DNA of 60,910 bases from CAZFLY01 sp964519995 (GTDB taxonomy: Bacteria > Planctomycetota > Phycisphaerae > Sedimentisphaerales > Anaerobacaceae): assembly GCA_964519995.1 (NCBI GenBank), contig CAZFLY010000009.1, forward strand, positions 1 through 60,910. The letters run 5' to 3'. This document shows, in pieces, positions 18,530 through 26,477 of this stretch. Under the pieces are notes generated by a model. The model saw only the letters and a program-made list of their open reading frames with translations. It ran no database searches and was not told where the DNA came from. Positions within the stretch are counted from its first letter, which is position 1, and each line of letters begins with the position of its first letter. The position numbers and the translations under genes are program-made.

Positions 18530-19015
18530 ATGATGGATAAAGATAAACATTCAACAAAGTGGTATGTTGCCGGCCTGCATTTTGAATGTATGCGGTGCGG
18601 CAGGTGCTGCTCCGGGCCGGGTGAAGGCTATATTTGGGTCACTCGGCCTGAGATTGAGTTTATTGCCGAGTTTCTAAAAATAGCAACCGAAAATCTGCGC
18701 AAAAAGTATTTGCGACGCATTGGTCTGCGAATGACAATTATTGAAGACCACGCTACAAAAAACTGTATATTCTTGCAAGATAGGGCCGACAAGAGAATAT
18801 GTGTTATCTACCCTGTTCGGCCAAGCCAGTGCAGAAATTGGCCTTTCTGGTCAAACAACTTAACCGATCCGACTACCTGGAACAAGGCCGCTCAGAAATG
18901 CCCCGGTATCAATCATGGGAAGCTCTACGGTTACGATGAGATTGAGGAAATCCAAAAGCGCACTAAATGGTGGCTGGATAATGACACGCAAGAAGATAAT
19001 TGCACGCGTAGCTGA
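18530..19015 (+). CDS. YkgJ-family cysteine-cluster protein 1
   Basis: 161 residues with the family motif CMRCGRCC near residue 20, then CIFLQD...CVIYPVRPSQCRNWPFW, giving the set of Cys thought to bind a zinc or Fe-S centre (YkgJ/UPF0153). Function of the family is not established. It overlaps the next gene, a second member of the same family, by 35 bases, so the two are translationally linked and may form a pair. The C-terminal tail (WWLDNDTQEDNCTRS) lies within the overlap. Confidence 0.82.
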   Translation: MMDKDKHSTKWYVAGLHFECMRCGRCCSGPGEGYIWVTRPEIEFIAEFLKIATENLRKKYLRRIGLRMTIIEDHATKNCIFLQDRADKRICVIYPVRPSQCRNWPFWSNNLTDPTTWNKAAQKCPGINHGKLYGYDEIEEIQKRTKWWLDNDTQEDNCTRS

Positions 19016-19430
19016 CATCTATGACTGGCTTGATGAGCAGATCAGCAAATCTCCAAACTTAGCAGGGCTTTGCCAAGCCTGTGGGAAATGCTGTTACTTT
19101 GATGGACCTGCCCCTGCCATTGAGCAGGGATTCGATCACCGATTGTACGTCACCACGCCTGAACTGATGTATTTGGCTGAAAATATCGGCAATGAGAATC
19201 TAAAGCCAATGCCTACTCGCACATGTCCTTACCAGATAGACGGCAAATGCAGCGTTTATGAATATCGCTTTGCCGGCTGCCGAATTTTTTGCTGCAAAGG
19301 TGATGTTGAATTTCAGAGCAGACTAAGTGAGTCGATCCTGAAAAAACTCAAATCAATCTGCAATGACCTTGGCCTGGCTTATCGGTATACTGATTTGGCA
19401 ACTGCCTTGAATGATATTGTCCAGGTCTAA
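18981..19430 (+). CDS. YkgJ-family cysteine-cluster protein 2
   Basis: 149 residues from the ATG at 18981 (MTRKKIIARVADIYDWLDEQI); the longer reading from 18915 just extends into the preceding gene. The Cys pattern CQACGKCCYFDGPAP, CPYQIDGKCSVYEYRFAGCRIFCC parallels the upstream protein, but the regions between cysteines differ, so the pair is not a recent duplicate. It converges with ftsQ with a 4-base overlap. Confidence 0.8.
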   Translation: MTRKKIIARVADIYDWLDEQISKSPNLAGLCQACGKCCYFDGPAPAIEQGFDHRLYVTTPELMYLAENIGNENLKPMPTRTCPYQIDGKCSVYEYRFAGCRIFCCKGDVEFQSRLSESILKKLKSICNDLGLAYRYTDLATALNDIVQV

Positions 19431-20347
19431 TACTTGTCAATTGGCAGCGGAATCCTATCCTGTGGATCTCGTAGGTTAATGTATTTCGCCCCACCTAATA
19501 GTGACCCGTGCTCGCTATAGTAACTGTAAAGCTTGGCCAGTTTATCTTCGTCTTTTGCCTCCATATACTGTGACCACGCTCCGATTTCAGCCCCCCAAAT
19601 AATTTGCGTACGGTCTTTAGCGTATAAAACGATATGGGGTGCTCGGCTGTCCTCTCTCCCTTTGAAATTACTGACATCGATGCTCTCAATTTCCCGCAAC
19701 AACGGTTTGTCCGGCACAAGGTCCCGATCCATTCGATCAAGCAGACTCAATAGCTCGATAGCGGCAGCAAGGTCGTCCCTTTCCAACACCTGTCCTATCG
19801 GCGGCATTATGCTAACCATTACACCTCTAACCATAACGATCGACAAAGCAGACAACGGCACAAAATCGAGCACAACCTTATCGGCATCAACATAGAATTT
19901 AGTTAGGCCTGTCTTTATCAGTGCCAATGGCTTGCGCCAGCGAGCCTTGATAAGGATGCGGTCGTGGGCGGTTTGCACCACTACGTCATCCAACCACGCA
20001 ACAGAGGCCAGATTTTCAGCCACTTGCTGGGCAGTATTCTCATCGAGCTTGAAGGTCTGACTACCCGCAGCGAGAAGAACTTTTGTTCTCAATTCCGGAT
20101 ATATCCACTCCGGCACGTCCACCAATTCCAAAGTACCGGTCGCAGCCGGCCTGGCGTATCGTATATGTTTATCCGCAAAATAGAGTCCGACCGCGATAGC
20201 AGCAATTGCACAACCGAAGGCAAATGCTTTCAAGAAGGTTGTAAAACCAAGCTGGTCATTTGTTCTCGATTTTTTTGACCCCATGGCTGTACCGGACTTG
20301 AATGGAATCCGTTGCGTTCTGTATTTCGTTCGTTTTCTTCTGGTCAC
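19427..20347 (-). CDS. ftsQ: FtsQ/DivIB-like cell division protein
   Basis: 306 residues from a GTG with AGGGAA just upstream. A basic cytoplasmic tail (~1-37), one membrane helix (AFAFGCAIAAIAVGLYFA), then a periplasmic POTRA-like region and a beta domain (VAWLDDVVVQTAHDRILIKARWRKPLALI, the recognisable FtsQ core). FtsQ links early and late divisome proteins. Sequence similarity is modest, but the position directly after murC-murB-ddl fixes the identity. ftsA and ftsZ, which normally follow, are missing here: the convergent YkgJ genes sit in their place. Confidence 0.78.
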   Translation of the reverse strand: MTRRKRTKYRTQRIPFKSGTAMGSKKSRTNDQLGFTTFLKAFAFGCAIAAIAVGLYFADKHIRYARPAATGTLELVDVPEWIYPELRTKVLLAAGSQTFKLDENTAQQVAENLASVAWLDDVVVQTAHDRILIKARWRKPLALIKTGLTKFYVDADKVVLDFVPLSALSIVMVRGVMVSIMPPIGQVLERDDLAAAIELLSLLDRMDRDLVPDKPLLREIESIDVSNFKGREDSRAPHIVLYAKDRTQIIWGAEIGAWSQYMEAKDEDKLAKLYSYYSEHGSLLGGAKYINLRDPQDRIPLPIDKY

Positions 20348-20415
20348 TTATTCCCTTACATTGTAATAGGGATCACCGAAAAGTTAGGCAGATACTAAAA
20401 TTGCATATGGTGGAA

Positions 20416-21411
20416 CTACCGGTGAACAATTGCGTTTTTCTTTTCCATTGCCGCTTCGATAATTCTAACACACAGTTCAGTCATTGTAAGTCCCGCTTTT
20501 GCTGCTGCTTTCGGAAGAAGTGAATGGCTTGTCAGACCGGGAAGTGTGTTTAGCTCCAACGCGTAGGGGATTCCATCGTCACCAAGTATGAAGTCGACTC
20601 TTGCAAAATCACTACAACCCAGTGCATTAAAACACTTCATAGCCGCCTCGTTGATTCTTTGTATAAGCGACACATCAACGATTGTATCGAATAGATACTC
20701 CGTCCGCTCATCGATATACTTTGCGCTATAATCATAGAATCCGGTTCTGCTTCTGACCTCAATAACTGGCAATGTTTGTCTTTGTAGTATTGCAACTGTT
20801 ATCTCCCTGCCGGGGACAAATTTTTCGATCATGCACCGGCCAAACCTATCGCGCGTTACCTGAGCAGTGATAACAGCATCTCGCGGCTTATCTACAATAC
20901 GGACGCCGACACTGCTTCCTTGTCTAATTGGTTTTACTACAAACGCCTGACCAAGCTGCTGTACCTGCTTAATCAGTTGTGGTTCATCTAAATTAGAATC
21001 AAACTCAATTGCATCAGGTACGTTGACACCAGCTTCAGCAAAGACTTTTTTACTGGCCATCTTGTCGAACGCCAATCTGCTTGCCTCGGGGCCACTACCT
21101 GTGTAGCAAACAGATTTATTTTCGAGGATGTGCTGAAGCTGTCCGTCTTCGCCGAATTCGCCGTGCAGCGCGAGAAAGAAAATATCAATACTGCTGTCAT
21201 CCAGTATGCTCAGCTCATCCGGCTGAATATCCACGGTGATCACATTCAAATCGGCCTTTTGAATCGCATCGGCGACGCACCAGCCGCTCCGGATGCTAAT
21301 CTCACGTTCCGCGCCGATGCCACCACAAAGAACAGCCACTTTCAACTTGCCGAAACTTGTATTCAAGTTATCACCGACTTGTATCGAACAGACCATGAGA
21401 AATGAGCTCAT
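20416..21411 (-). CDS. ddl: D-alanine--D-alanine ligase
   Basis: 331 residues, ATG overlapping the murB stop (ATGA). ATP-grasp enzyme that makes the D-Ala-D-Ala dipeptide for peptidoglycan. Motifs: VAVLCGGIGAEREISIRSG, ALHGEFGEDGQLQ, the ATP loop VVKPIRQGSSVGV, EKFVPGREITVAIL, DFILGDDGIPYALELNTLPGLTSHSLLPKAA. The start may be internal (MVCSIQ at 21393), as the first residues are not family-typical. Length is standard. Confidence 0.94.
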   Translation of the reverse strand: MSSFLMVCSIQVGDNLNTSFGKLKVAVLCGGIGAEREISIRSGWCVADAIQKADLNVITVDIQPDELSILDDSSIDIFFLALHGEFGEDGQLQHILENKSVCYTGSGPEASRLAFDKMASKKVFAEAGVNVPDAIEFDSNLDEPQLIKQVQQLGQAFVVKPIRQGSSVGVRIVDKPRDAVITAQVTRDRFGRCMIEKFVPGREITVAILQRQTLPVIEVRSRTGFYDYSAKYIDERTEYLFDTIVDVSLIQRINEAAMKCFNALGCSDFARVDFILGDDGIPYALELNTLPGLTSHSLLPKAAAKAGLTMTELCVRIIEAAMEKKNAIVHR

Positions 21412-22289
21412 TTCCAGATTTCGACTTCAGGCTCCAGATCAATATCAAACTTTTCCTTGACCCGCTGCTGCACTGCATCTATCAGACGCGTTACATCTCG
21501 GCTTTTACATTCCTCTTCCGCTATTATGAAATTCGCGTGTTTTTCGCTGACTCTCGCACCACCGATTCGCAGACCTTTAAGACCTGCTCTGTCAATCAAG
21601 GCACCTGCTGAAGAGCCTTTGGGGTTCTTGAATATACAGCCACAATTTCTCGTGTTTAACGGCTGATTGTTCTTTTTATATATCCAGGCCTCCTTTACGG
21701 TTCTCATTATCTGATCCGGATCAGCATCGGTCAGCTTGAGTCGAGCGTTCAGAATAAATTTGGCCGTGATATTTGTTCTGCGGTAGTCAAAAATGAGTTC
21801 CGGTTTACTTTTATGAAACACACTTCCCTGACCATCCATTAGCGTGACGGATTCTATGGCCGAACCTATATCTCCGAAGTTACCCCCTGCGTTCATCTTT
21901 ACAGCGCCTCCGACCGAGCCCGGTATGCCGGTTAAAGCCTCGATGCCGGAAAGTCCCTTCTCCACACAAGTCAGAACTAACCTGCTCAATTCTGTTCCGG
22001 CCCAGGCAATAACGTGCTCGTTTTCAAACTGCGTCTGGGCAAAATCATTCGCTTCGAGCTTTATCACAGCCGCCCGGACACCCTCGTCACTTATTAAAAG
22101 GTTGGAGCCGAAGCCCATTACATAGATGGGAATTCTGTGCTCGTTGCAACGCCGCACAACCGTTCTAAGCTCTTGGACGTTTCTTGGCCTGATAAAATAG
22201 TCAGCAGGTCCTCCTAATCCATACCATGTATGCTGTGCTAACAGATGGTTCGTTTCAACTATCTTTTCTAAGCCGCTGAATAAATTCAT
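21408..22289 (-). CDS. murB: UDP-N-acetylenolpyruvoylglucosamine reductase
   Basis: 293 residues. FAD-dependent reduction giving UDP-MurNAc. Motifs: NTHLLAQHTWYGLGGPADYF at the N-terminus, VMGFGSNLLI, LTGIPGSVGGAVKMNAG, and CGCIFKNPKGSSAGALIDRAGLKG, with a C-terminal HANFI segment; the compact GIPG...F(K/R)NP pattern is the type IIb form. The start overlaps the 3' end of murC by 35 bases; ddl follows with an ATGA overlap. All four genes are one operon. Confidence 0.95.
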   Translation of the reverse strand: MNLFSGLEKIVETNHLLAQHTWYGLGGPADYFIRPRNVQELRTVVRRCNEHRIPIYVMGFGSNLLISDEGVRAAVIKLEANDFAQTQFENEHVIAWAGTELSRLVLTCVEKGLSGIEALTGIPGSVGGAVKMNAGGNFGDIGSAIESVTLMDGQGSVFHKSKPELIFDYRRTNITAKFILNARLKLTDADPDQIMRTVKEAWIYKKNNQPLNTRNCGCIFKNPKGSSAGALIDRAGLKGLRIGGARVSEKHANFIIAEEECKSRDVTRLIDAVQQRVKEKFDIDLEPEVEIWK

Positions 22290-23727
22290 CTGCTATTTTC
22301 CAAACGTCGCCTGCGCCCATCGTAACGACTAAATCGCCAGCAGTTACATTTTCCTGCAAATAATTGCAAATAGCACCGAAGCTATCTATAAATAACGCAT
22401 TCGATCTTTTGTCGCATATCCTCTCAACAAGGGTCTGTGCGTTAATCTCTTTCCTACTTGCCTCTGAGTCGCGTATAAAATATATCTCCGGCACGATAGT
22501 TACTTCGGCAAGCTTAAAACTTTCCGCGAAATCATCAAGCAAAAATCTTGTTCTGCTGTACTGGTGTGGCTGAAAAACGCACCAGATTCGATCTGGCCTG
22601 TATCGTTCGCGTATCGCTTCAAGCGTCGCCCTAATCTCGGTTGGATGGTGTGCATAATCATCAAGGATAGTAATGCCGGCTAATTCGCCTTTTAACATTA
22701 GTCGGCGGTCAATCCCTGTAAAGCCCGGCAATAACTGCAATACACGCTTGGCAGGTATGCCCAGATTAATTGCCATAGCAGTAACAGCAAGGGCGTTAAG
22801 GATATTATGCCTGCCGGGCAAAGAAATCATGGCCGGCCCTAAAAATTTACCATTGTGATAAACATCAAAGGCATAAAACCCGTTAAGCAATCGAACGTTC
22901 CCAGCGTGGATATTGCATTCTGCGTCGAGTCCAAATGTCTCGCATCTCAGCTCTGCCGGCAAAAGGTCAATGATCTTGTCCACATTCGTATCGTGGCCAT
23001 TGGCGATAACCATGCCATCCGGCTCAACACCGAGAGCGAATTCACCAAAGGCTGCAACTATCTCATCTTCATTCTTGTAGTAGTCCAGGTGATCCTGCTC
23101 AATGTTTAGCACACACGCAATCTTGGGCCTAAGATTCAAAAAACTTCGGTCGTATTCACAAGCTTCGGCAATGAAGAACTCACTATCGCCTGTGCCGGAA
23201 GAACCGCCCAATTGAGGAACCTCAGCTCCTACGATAAAGCTGACATCAACATCTGCTTTCTTTAGTATATAGCTGAGCCAGCCACTGGTTGTACTTTTGC
23301 CATGGGTACCGGCAACAGCGATACCCTTGTAGCGGTTCATCAGCAGCCCCAGCATCTGGGCGTACTTATAGATGCGAAGACCGCGCTGACGCGCCAACTT
23401 CAATTCAGGATTGTCGTCTTTTATAGCCGCTGATACGACGACCGCAGTCGTTTCAGAGTTGAGGTTTTCACGACGGTGACCAATTTTTATGTCAGCCCTC
23501 GACTTTGATAGCTTAGTTATAATAGCACTTTCTCTCTGATCTGAGCCGGTAACAATAGCACCATTTTTCATAAGTAACTGCGCCAGTCCGCTCATACCGA
23601 TGCCACCGACGCCGATGAAATGAAATCTAGTCTCCGCCACGCGCAACTTGGAGATACCATCAACTACCTCATATCGGTGAACCGCTTTTACTCCGCTTCG
23701 CTCGGTTTTTATATGAGGCTGGATCAT
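22255..23727 (-). CDS. murC: UDP-N-acetylmuramate--L-alanine ligase
   Basis: 490 residues from the ATG at 23727, preceded by AAAGGA at five bases; longer readings would extend into the promoter region. ATP-dependent addition of L-Ala to UDP-MurNAc. Motifs: FIGVGGIGMSGLAQLL, AGTHGKSTTSGWL (P-loop), NIEQDHLDYY, LPGRHNILNALA, DDYAHHPTEI, and QPHQYSRTRFLLDDF. It is the first gene of the murC-murB-ddl-ftsQ operon. Confidence 0.95.
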   Translation of the reverse strand: MIQPHIKTERSGVKAVHRYEVVDGISKLRVAETRFHFIGVGGIGMSGLAQLLMKNGAIVTGSDQRESAIITKLSKSRADIKIGHRRENLNSETTAVVVSAAIKDDNPELKLARQRGLRIYKYAQMLGLLMNRYKGIAVAGTHGKSTTSGWLSYILKKADVDVSFIVGAEVPQLGGSSGTGDSEFFIAEACEYDRSFLNLRPKIACVLNIEQDHLDYYKNEDEIVAAFGEFALGVEPDGMVIANGHDTNVDKIIDLLPAELRCETFGLDAECNIHAGNVRLLNGFYAFDVYHNGKFLGPAMISLPGRHNILNALAVTAMAINLGIPAKRVLQLLPGFTGIDRRLMLKGELAGITILDDYAHHPTEIRATLEAIRERYRPDRIWCVFQPHQYSRTRFLLDDFAESFKLAEVTIVPEIYFIRDSEASRKEINAQTLVERICDKRSNALFIDSFGAICNYLQENVTAGDLVVTMGAGDVWKIADEFIQRLRKDS

Positions 23728-23771
23728 TGCATCCTTTCTGCACAGATTCATCCTTAGTGAGTTGGGATGCC

Positions 23772-23799
23772 AGTTTAGCACAACAGCAGGGTAATGCAA
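23772..23799 (-). promoter_or_regulatory. Candidate promoter of murC operon
   Basis: On the minus strand TTGCAT (23799-23794) and TAAACT (23777-23772) are separated by 16 bases, 45 bases upstream of the murC start and just past the terminator of the preceding gene. A moderate consensus match. Confidence 0.4.
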
Positions 23800-23803
23800 A
23801 GAA

Positions 23804-23846
23804 AAAAGGCCGAAGCCCCTTTCACAACAGGAGCTATCGGCCTTTT
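23804..23846 (-). terminator. Terminator after the beta-helix protein gene
   Basis: AAAAGGCCGA (23804-23813) pairs with TCGGCCTTTT (23837-23846); read on the minus strand the stem is followed by a run of T. It ends the 23882-26038 transcript before the murC promoter. Confidence 0.7.
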
Positions 23847-23881
23847 GTCTGCGTGCCATGACCCGCTTTAAGTCAATCGGC

Positions 23882-26038
23882 TCAGTTGATTATAAATACA
23901 GAGTGACTGCCAAAGAAATGCTGGCCCGTATCCAGTTGGCCAACAACTTCCAAGTCCGCCTTGCCGTTCTCCGGAACCGCCTCGGTCAAATCCTCCTTAG
24001 CAAAAACAGCAATCACAGTTGTACGCACCAGCTCACCGCTGTGCTGGTAGACATGCTGATAGATAGCCTCACCACCGCCAGGGTATAGACGAATAGGTTG
24101 TGTGATATCGACCTGATCTTCACTAATGTCGGACAGACGAACCATAGCCAAGATGTACGGCCAGCCACTATCGCCTCGCGGAATTACGTATGGAAACACC
24201 CACAGATATGCCTCGACCGGTCCAACGACTGTTATGACCACCTCGTCCGGCTCGGAATCTATTGTCCCATCATTTACAACAAGCTCGACTGTATGCTCAC
24301 CTATCGGCAACTCAATCGTGGGATTAACACCTGTTGCGTGGTAAGTATGTGAATCGATCATCCATGTCCACATGTATGTAAGCTCATCGCAATCAGGATC
24401 AGTTGAATCTGAGCCATCCAGTGTGACCTCAGCAATCCCGTCGATCCATGCGTATACTGTTTGGTCATCGCCTGCATCGGCAATCGGAGGTTGATTTGTT
24501 GTTGTGACAGCTTGGAACTCATAGGCCCCCATATCCACAATTGGTGGCGTCCCGGCGCCTGTGTCAACGGTGCCAGGGTCATCTACAAACCGCGGATCGC
24601 CGTCAAGGTCAACGCCCACAGTAGAAGGCACTGCCGCGTTATCACCAGCGTCGATGCATGGTGAACCGGCCCATAACCGAAGGTCATCGTCTTCAGTACC
24701 TACAACGTCATCGGCTCCGTTCGGGTCAACAAAAACCGGATCGGCGTCAATATTGCCGATATCAGGCCAACCGCCATAAATGTCACTGTACGTTATGGTG
24801 ATTGTTGAGCCATTGTCATTGTCGATTTCATCTCCACCTTCCCACAAAATGCAATTAGCAATTTGAACAGTACTCGAACCCGAAGACGAATAGCAGGCTA
24901 ACGCCCTACCATTCCTCGCTGAGTTTCCGACAAAGGTGCAGTTCACCAGATTCGGCTCACTATTGTAATAATTTAGTATGCCACCGCCGTAGTAACTGGC
25001 CCGATTTCCGGAAAATGCACAGCCAATTAGAGTTGGCCCTGCCCCAGAATTATAAACTCCACCTCCGCGCATCCCTCCGTTTCCATAGAAACCGCAGTTG
25101 GTCAAAGTTGGTTGGCTGCTGGATGAGTTGTAGATTCCGCCGCCGTAGTACAACGCCGAATTCCCAACGAACGTGCAGTTATCGAGCTTAGGGCTGCTGT
25201 AAGTATTGTACATACCGCCGCCCAGCCGCCTGGCCCGGTTGCTTCTGAATACACAGCCGGTCAGTTGTGGGTGACTTTTATAATTATACATCCCTCCGCC
25301 TTCGGTATTTCTGATTGAGGAACCAACTGCATGAGCTGCGTTGCTAATAAACTTGCAGTTCACCAGGCTCGGATTACTACTGCTCCAGTTGAACATTCCT
25401 CCACCACACTCGACAGCCACATTGTTTTGCAAAACGCAGTTAATCAGCTTTGGAGAACCACTAGAATTAAATACTCCTCCACCACGCTTGGATGGATAAG
25501 GCCACAGGCCGCTGGGACCGTTAGCGTTACCGCCTGTGATAATAAAGCCATCCAACACTGCCGTTCTATTTGTTCCACTACCTGTGACAACACTGTAACT
25601 ATTCTCGGCGCGAGTCGGTTCAGTTAGCAGATCTTTAGGATTAGTCACATCAACGTCGTCACGATTCAAGTCACCGCTCAGGATTGTCAGATATACTTCT
25701 GGTTTTCGCCTGTTAGGGCTTGGCTCACCGAAACCAGCATATCCGCCTTTGACTCTGACGCCATTTTTAAGTTGAAATGTAGCATCCGGATCGCCTGGTG
25801 TGCTGCCGCCGCCCAGGTCAGGCGTATAAACACCCTCCGCGACTTTGATAAGGTCTCCACTTGACGCTGAAGCCAGAGCGTCCTGCAGATAGTTATAGGC
25901 ATCTGTCCACGAGGTGCCGTCGTTAGCGCCCGTGGCATCAGTATCAACGTATATGACCTTTCCTGCTGATACAGCCGCAGCAGTCGGCGTAAATAATAGG
26001 ATTACAGACAATACTACCAGTTCTATTTGAGCTTTCAT
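23882..26038 (-). CDS. Secreted right-handed beta-helix protein with PKD domain
   Basis: 718 residues; strong AAGGAGG six bases before the ATG. A signal peptide of ~24 residues is followed by the choice-of-anchor-Q opening (VIYVDTDATGANDGTSWTDAYNYLQDAL), then a long stretch (~165-390) of repeated G-G-G-[MIV]-[YF]-N and [LI]-x-N-C-x-F motifs, the rungs of a parallel beta-helix. Next is DMGAYEF (~505), a PKD-like domain (QPPIADAGDDQTVYA, ~515-605) and a ~110-residue C-terminal domain. Such proteins are secreted and often bind or degrade polysaccharide, but no catalytic residues can be assigned. Own promoter and terminator. Confidence 0.87.
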   Translation of the reverse strand: MKAQIELVVLSVILLFTPTAAAVSAGKVIYVDTDATGANDGTSWTDAYNYLQDALASASSGDLIKVAEGVYTPDLGGGSTPGDPDATFQLKNGVRVKGGYAGFGEPSPNRRKPEVYLTILSGDLNRDDVDVTNPKDLLTEPTRAENSYSVVTGSGTNRTAVLDGFIITGGNANGPSGLWPYPSKRGGGVFNSSGSPKLINCVLQNNVAVECGGGMFNWSSSNPSLVNCKFISNAAHAVGSSIRNTEGGGMYNYKSHPQLTGCVFRSNRARRLGGGMYNTYSSPKLDNCTFVGNSALYYGGGIYNSSSSQPTLTNCGFYGNGGMRGGGVYNSGAGPTLIGCAFSGNRASYYGGGILNYYNSEPNLVNCTFVGNSARNGRALACYSSSGSSTVQIANCILWEGGDEIDNDNGSTITITYSDIYGGWPDIGNIDADPVFVDPNGADDVVGTEDDDLRLWAGSPCIDAGDNAAVPSTVGVDLDGDPRFVDDPGTVDTGAGTPPIVDMGAYEFQAVTTTNQPPIADAGDDQTVYAWIDGIAEVTLDGSDSTDPDCDELTYMWTWMIDSHTYHATGVNPTIELPIGEHTVELVVNDGTIDSEPDEVVITVVGPVEAYLWVFPYVIPRGDSGWPYILAMVRLSDISEDQVDITQPIRLYPGGGEAIYQHVYQHSGELVRTTVIAVFAKEDLTEAVPENGKADLEVVGQLDTGQHFFGSHSVFIIN

Positions 26039-26184
26039 TTTCGTCCTCCTTCTGACATTGTCAAATTACTATAATGGGTACTAACGCCTTTATAAACGTA
26101 GCCGTGTTTCTCTAAAGAAATGCCGTCCCCCTGAGGGGCATCCTCAATGTTTCCTCCAAAAGCCACATTACACACATTAAATAT

Positions 26185-26213
26185 AGTATAACACCCCACA
26201 GAGATGCTTTCAA
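26185..26213 (-). promoter_or_regulatory. Promoter of the beta-helix protein gene
   Basis: Minus strand: TTGAAA (26213-26208), 17-base spacer, TATACT (26190-26185). It predicts a ~140-base leader before the ATG at 26038, containing a CCCCTCAGGGGG palindrome and a TTTCT/AGAAA hairpin, of unknown significance. Confidence 0.6.
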
Positions 26214-26300
26214 GAAAAATTGTTGCAGCAGATGCTGATGCGGCCAATATCATGTAAAAACTGCCAGAGAAGTGGCTAAAATGCTTTCAGGGCTGATTTT

Positions 26301-26477
26301 TCATTTGCCGGAGATATCCGTCTTAAAGTCATTTACATCATCGGTTTGGGCCGCCGTATTAGACTCCGATCGACGAATAGTCGAAATAGCCCTTATCAGC
26401 GTGATAGCAACCCAAACACCACTGGCAATAACCAAAATCGCAGCTATCACAACAAAAATCATAAAAACTGAATTCAT
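26301..26477 (-). CDS. Small membrane protein overlapping the symporter gene
   Basis: 58 residues, found by hand reading: MNSVFMIFVVIAAILVIASG... The ATG overlaps the symporter stop codon as ATGA, so translation is probably coupled. One strong hydrophobic helix (~4-30) is followed by a basic turn (RAISTIRR) and a polar, acidic C-terminus. This matches the general plan of small accessory subunits encoded beside sodium-coupled transporters (e.g. MetS with NSS transporters, YhdT with PanF, YjcH with ActP), though I see no specific sequence identity to any of them. Confidence 0.65.
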   Translation of the reverse strand: MNSVFMIFVVIAAILVIASGVWVAITLIRAISTIRRSESNTAAQTDDVNDFKTDISGK

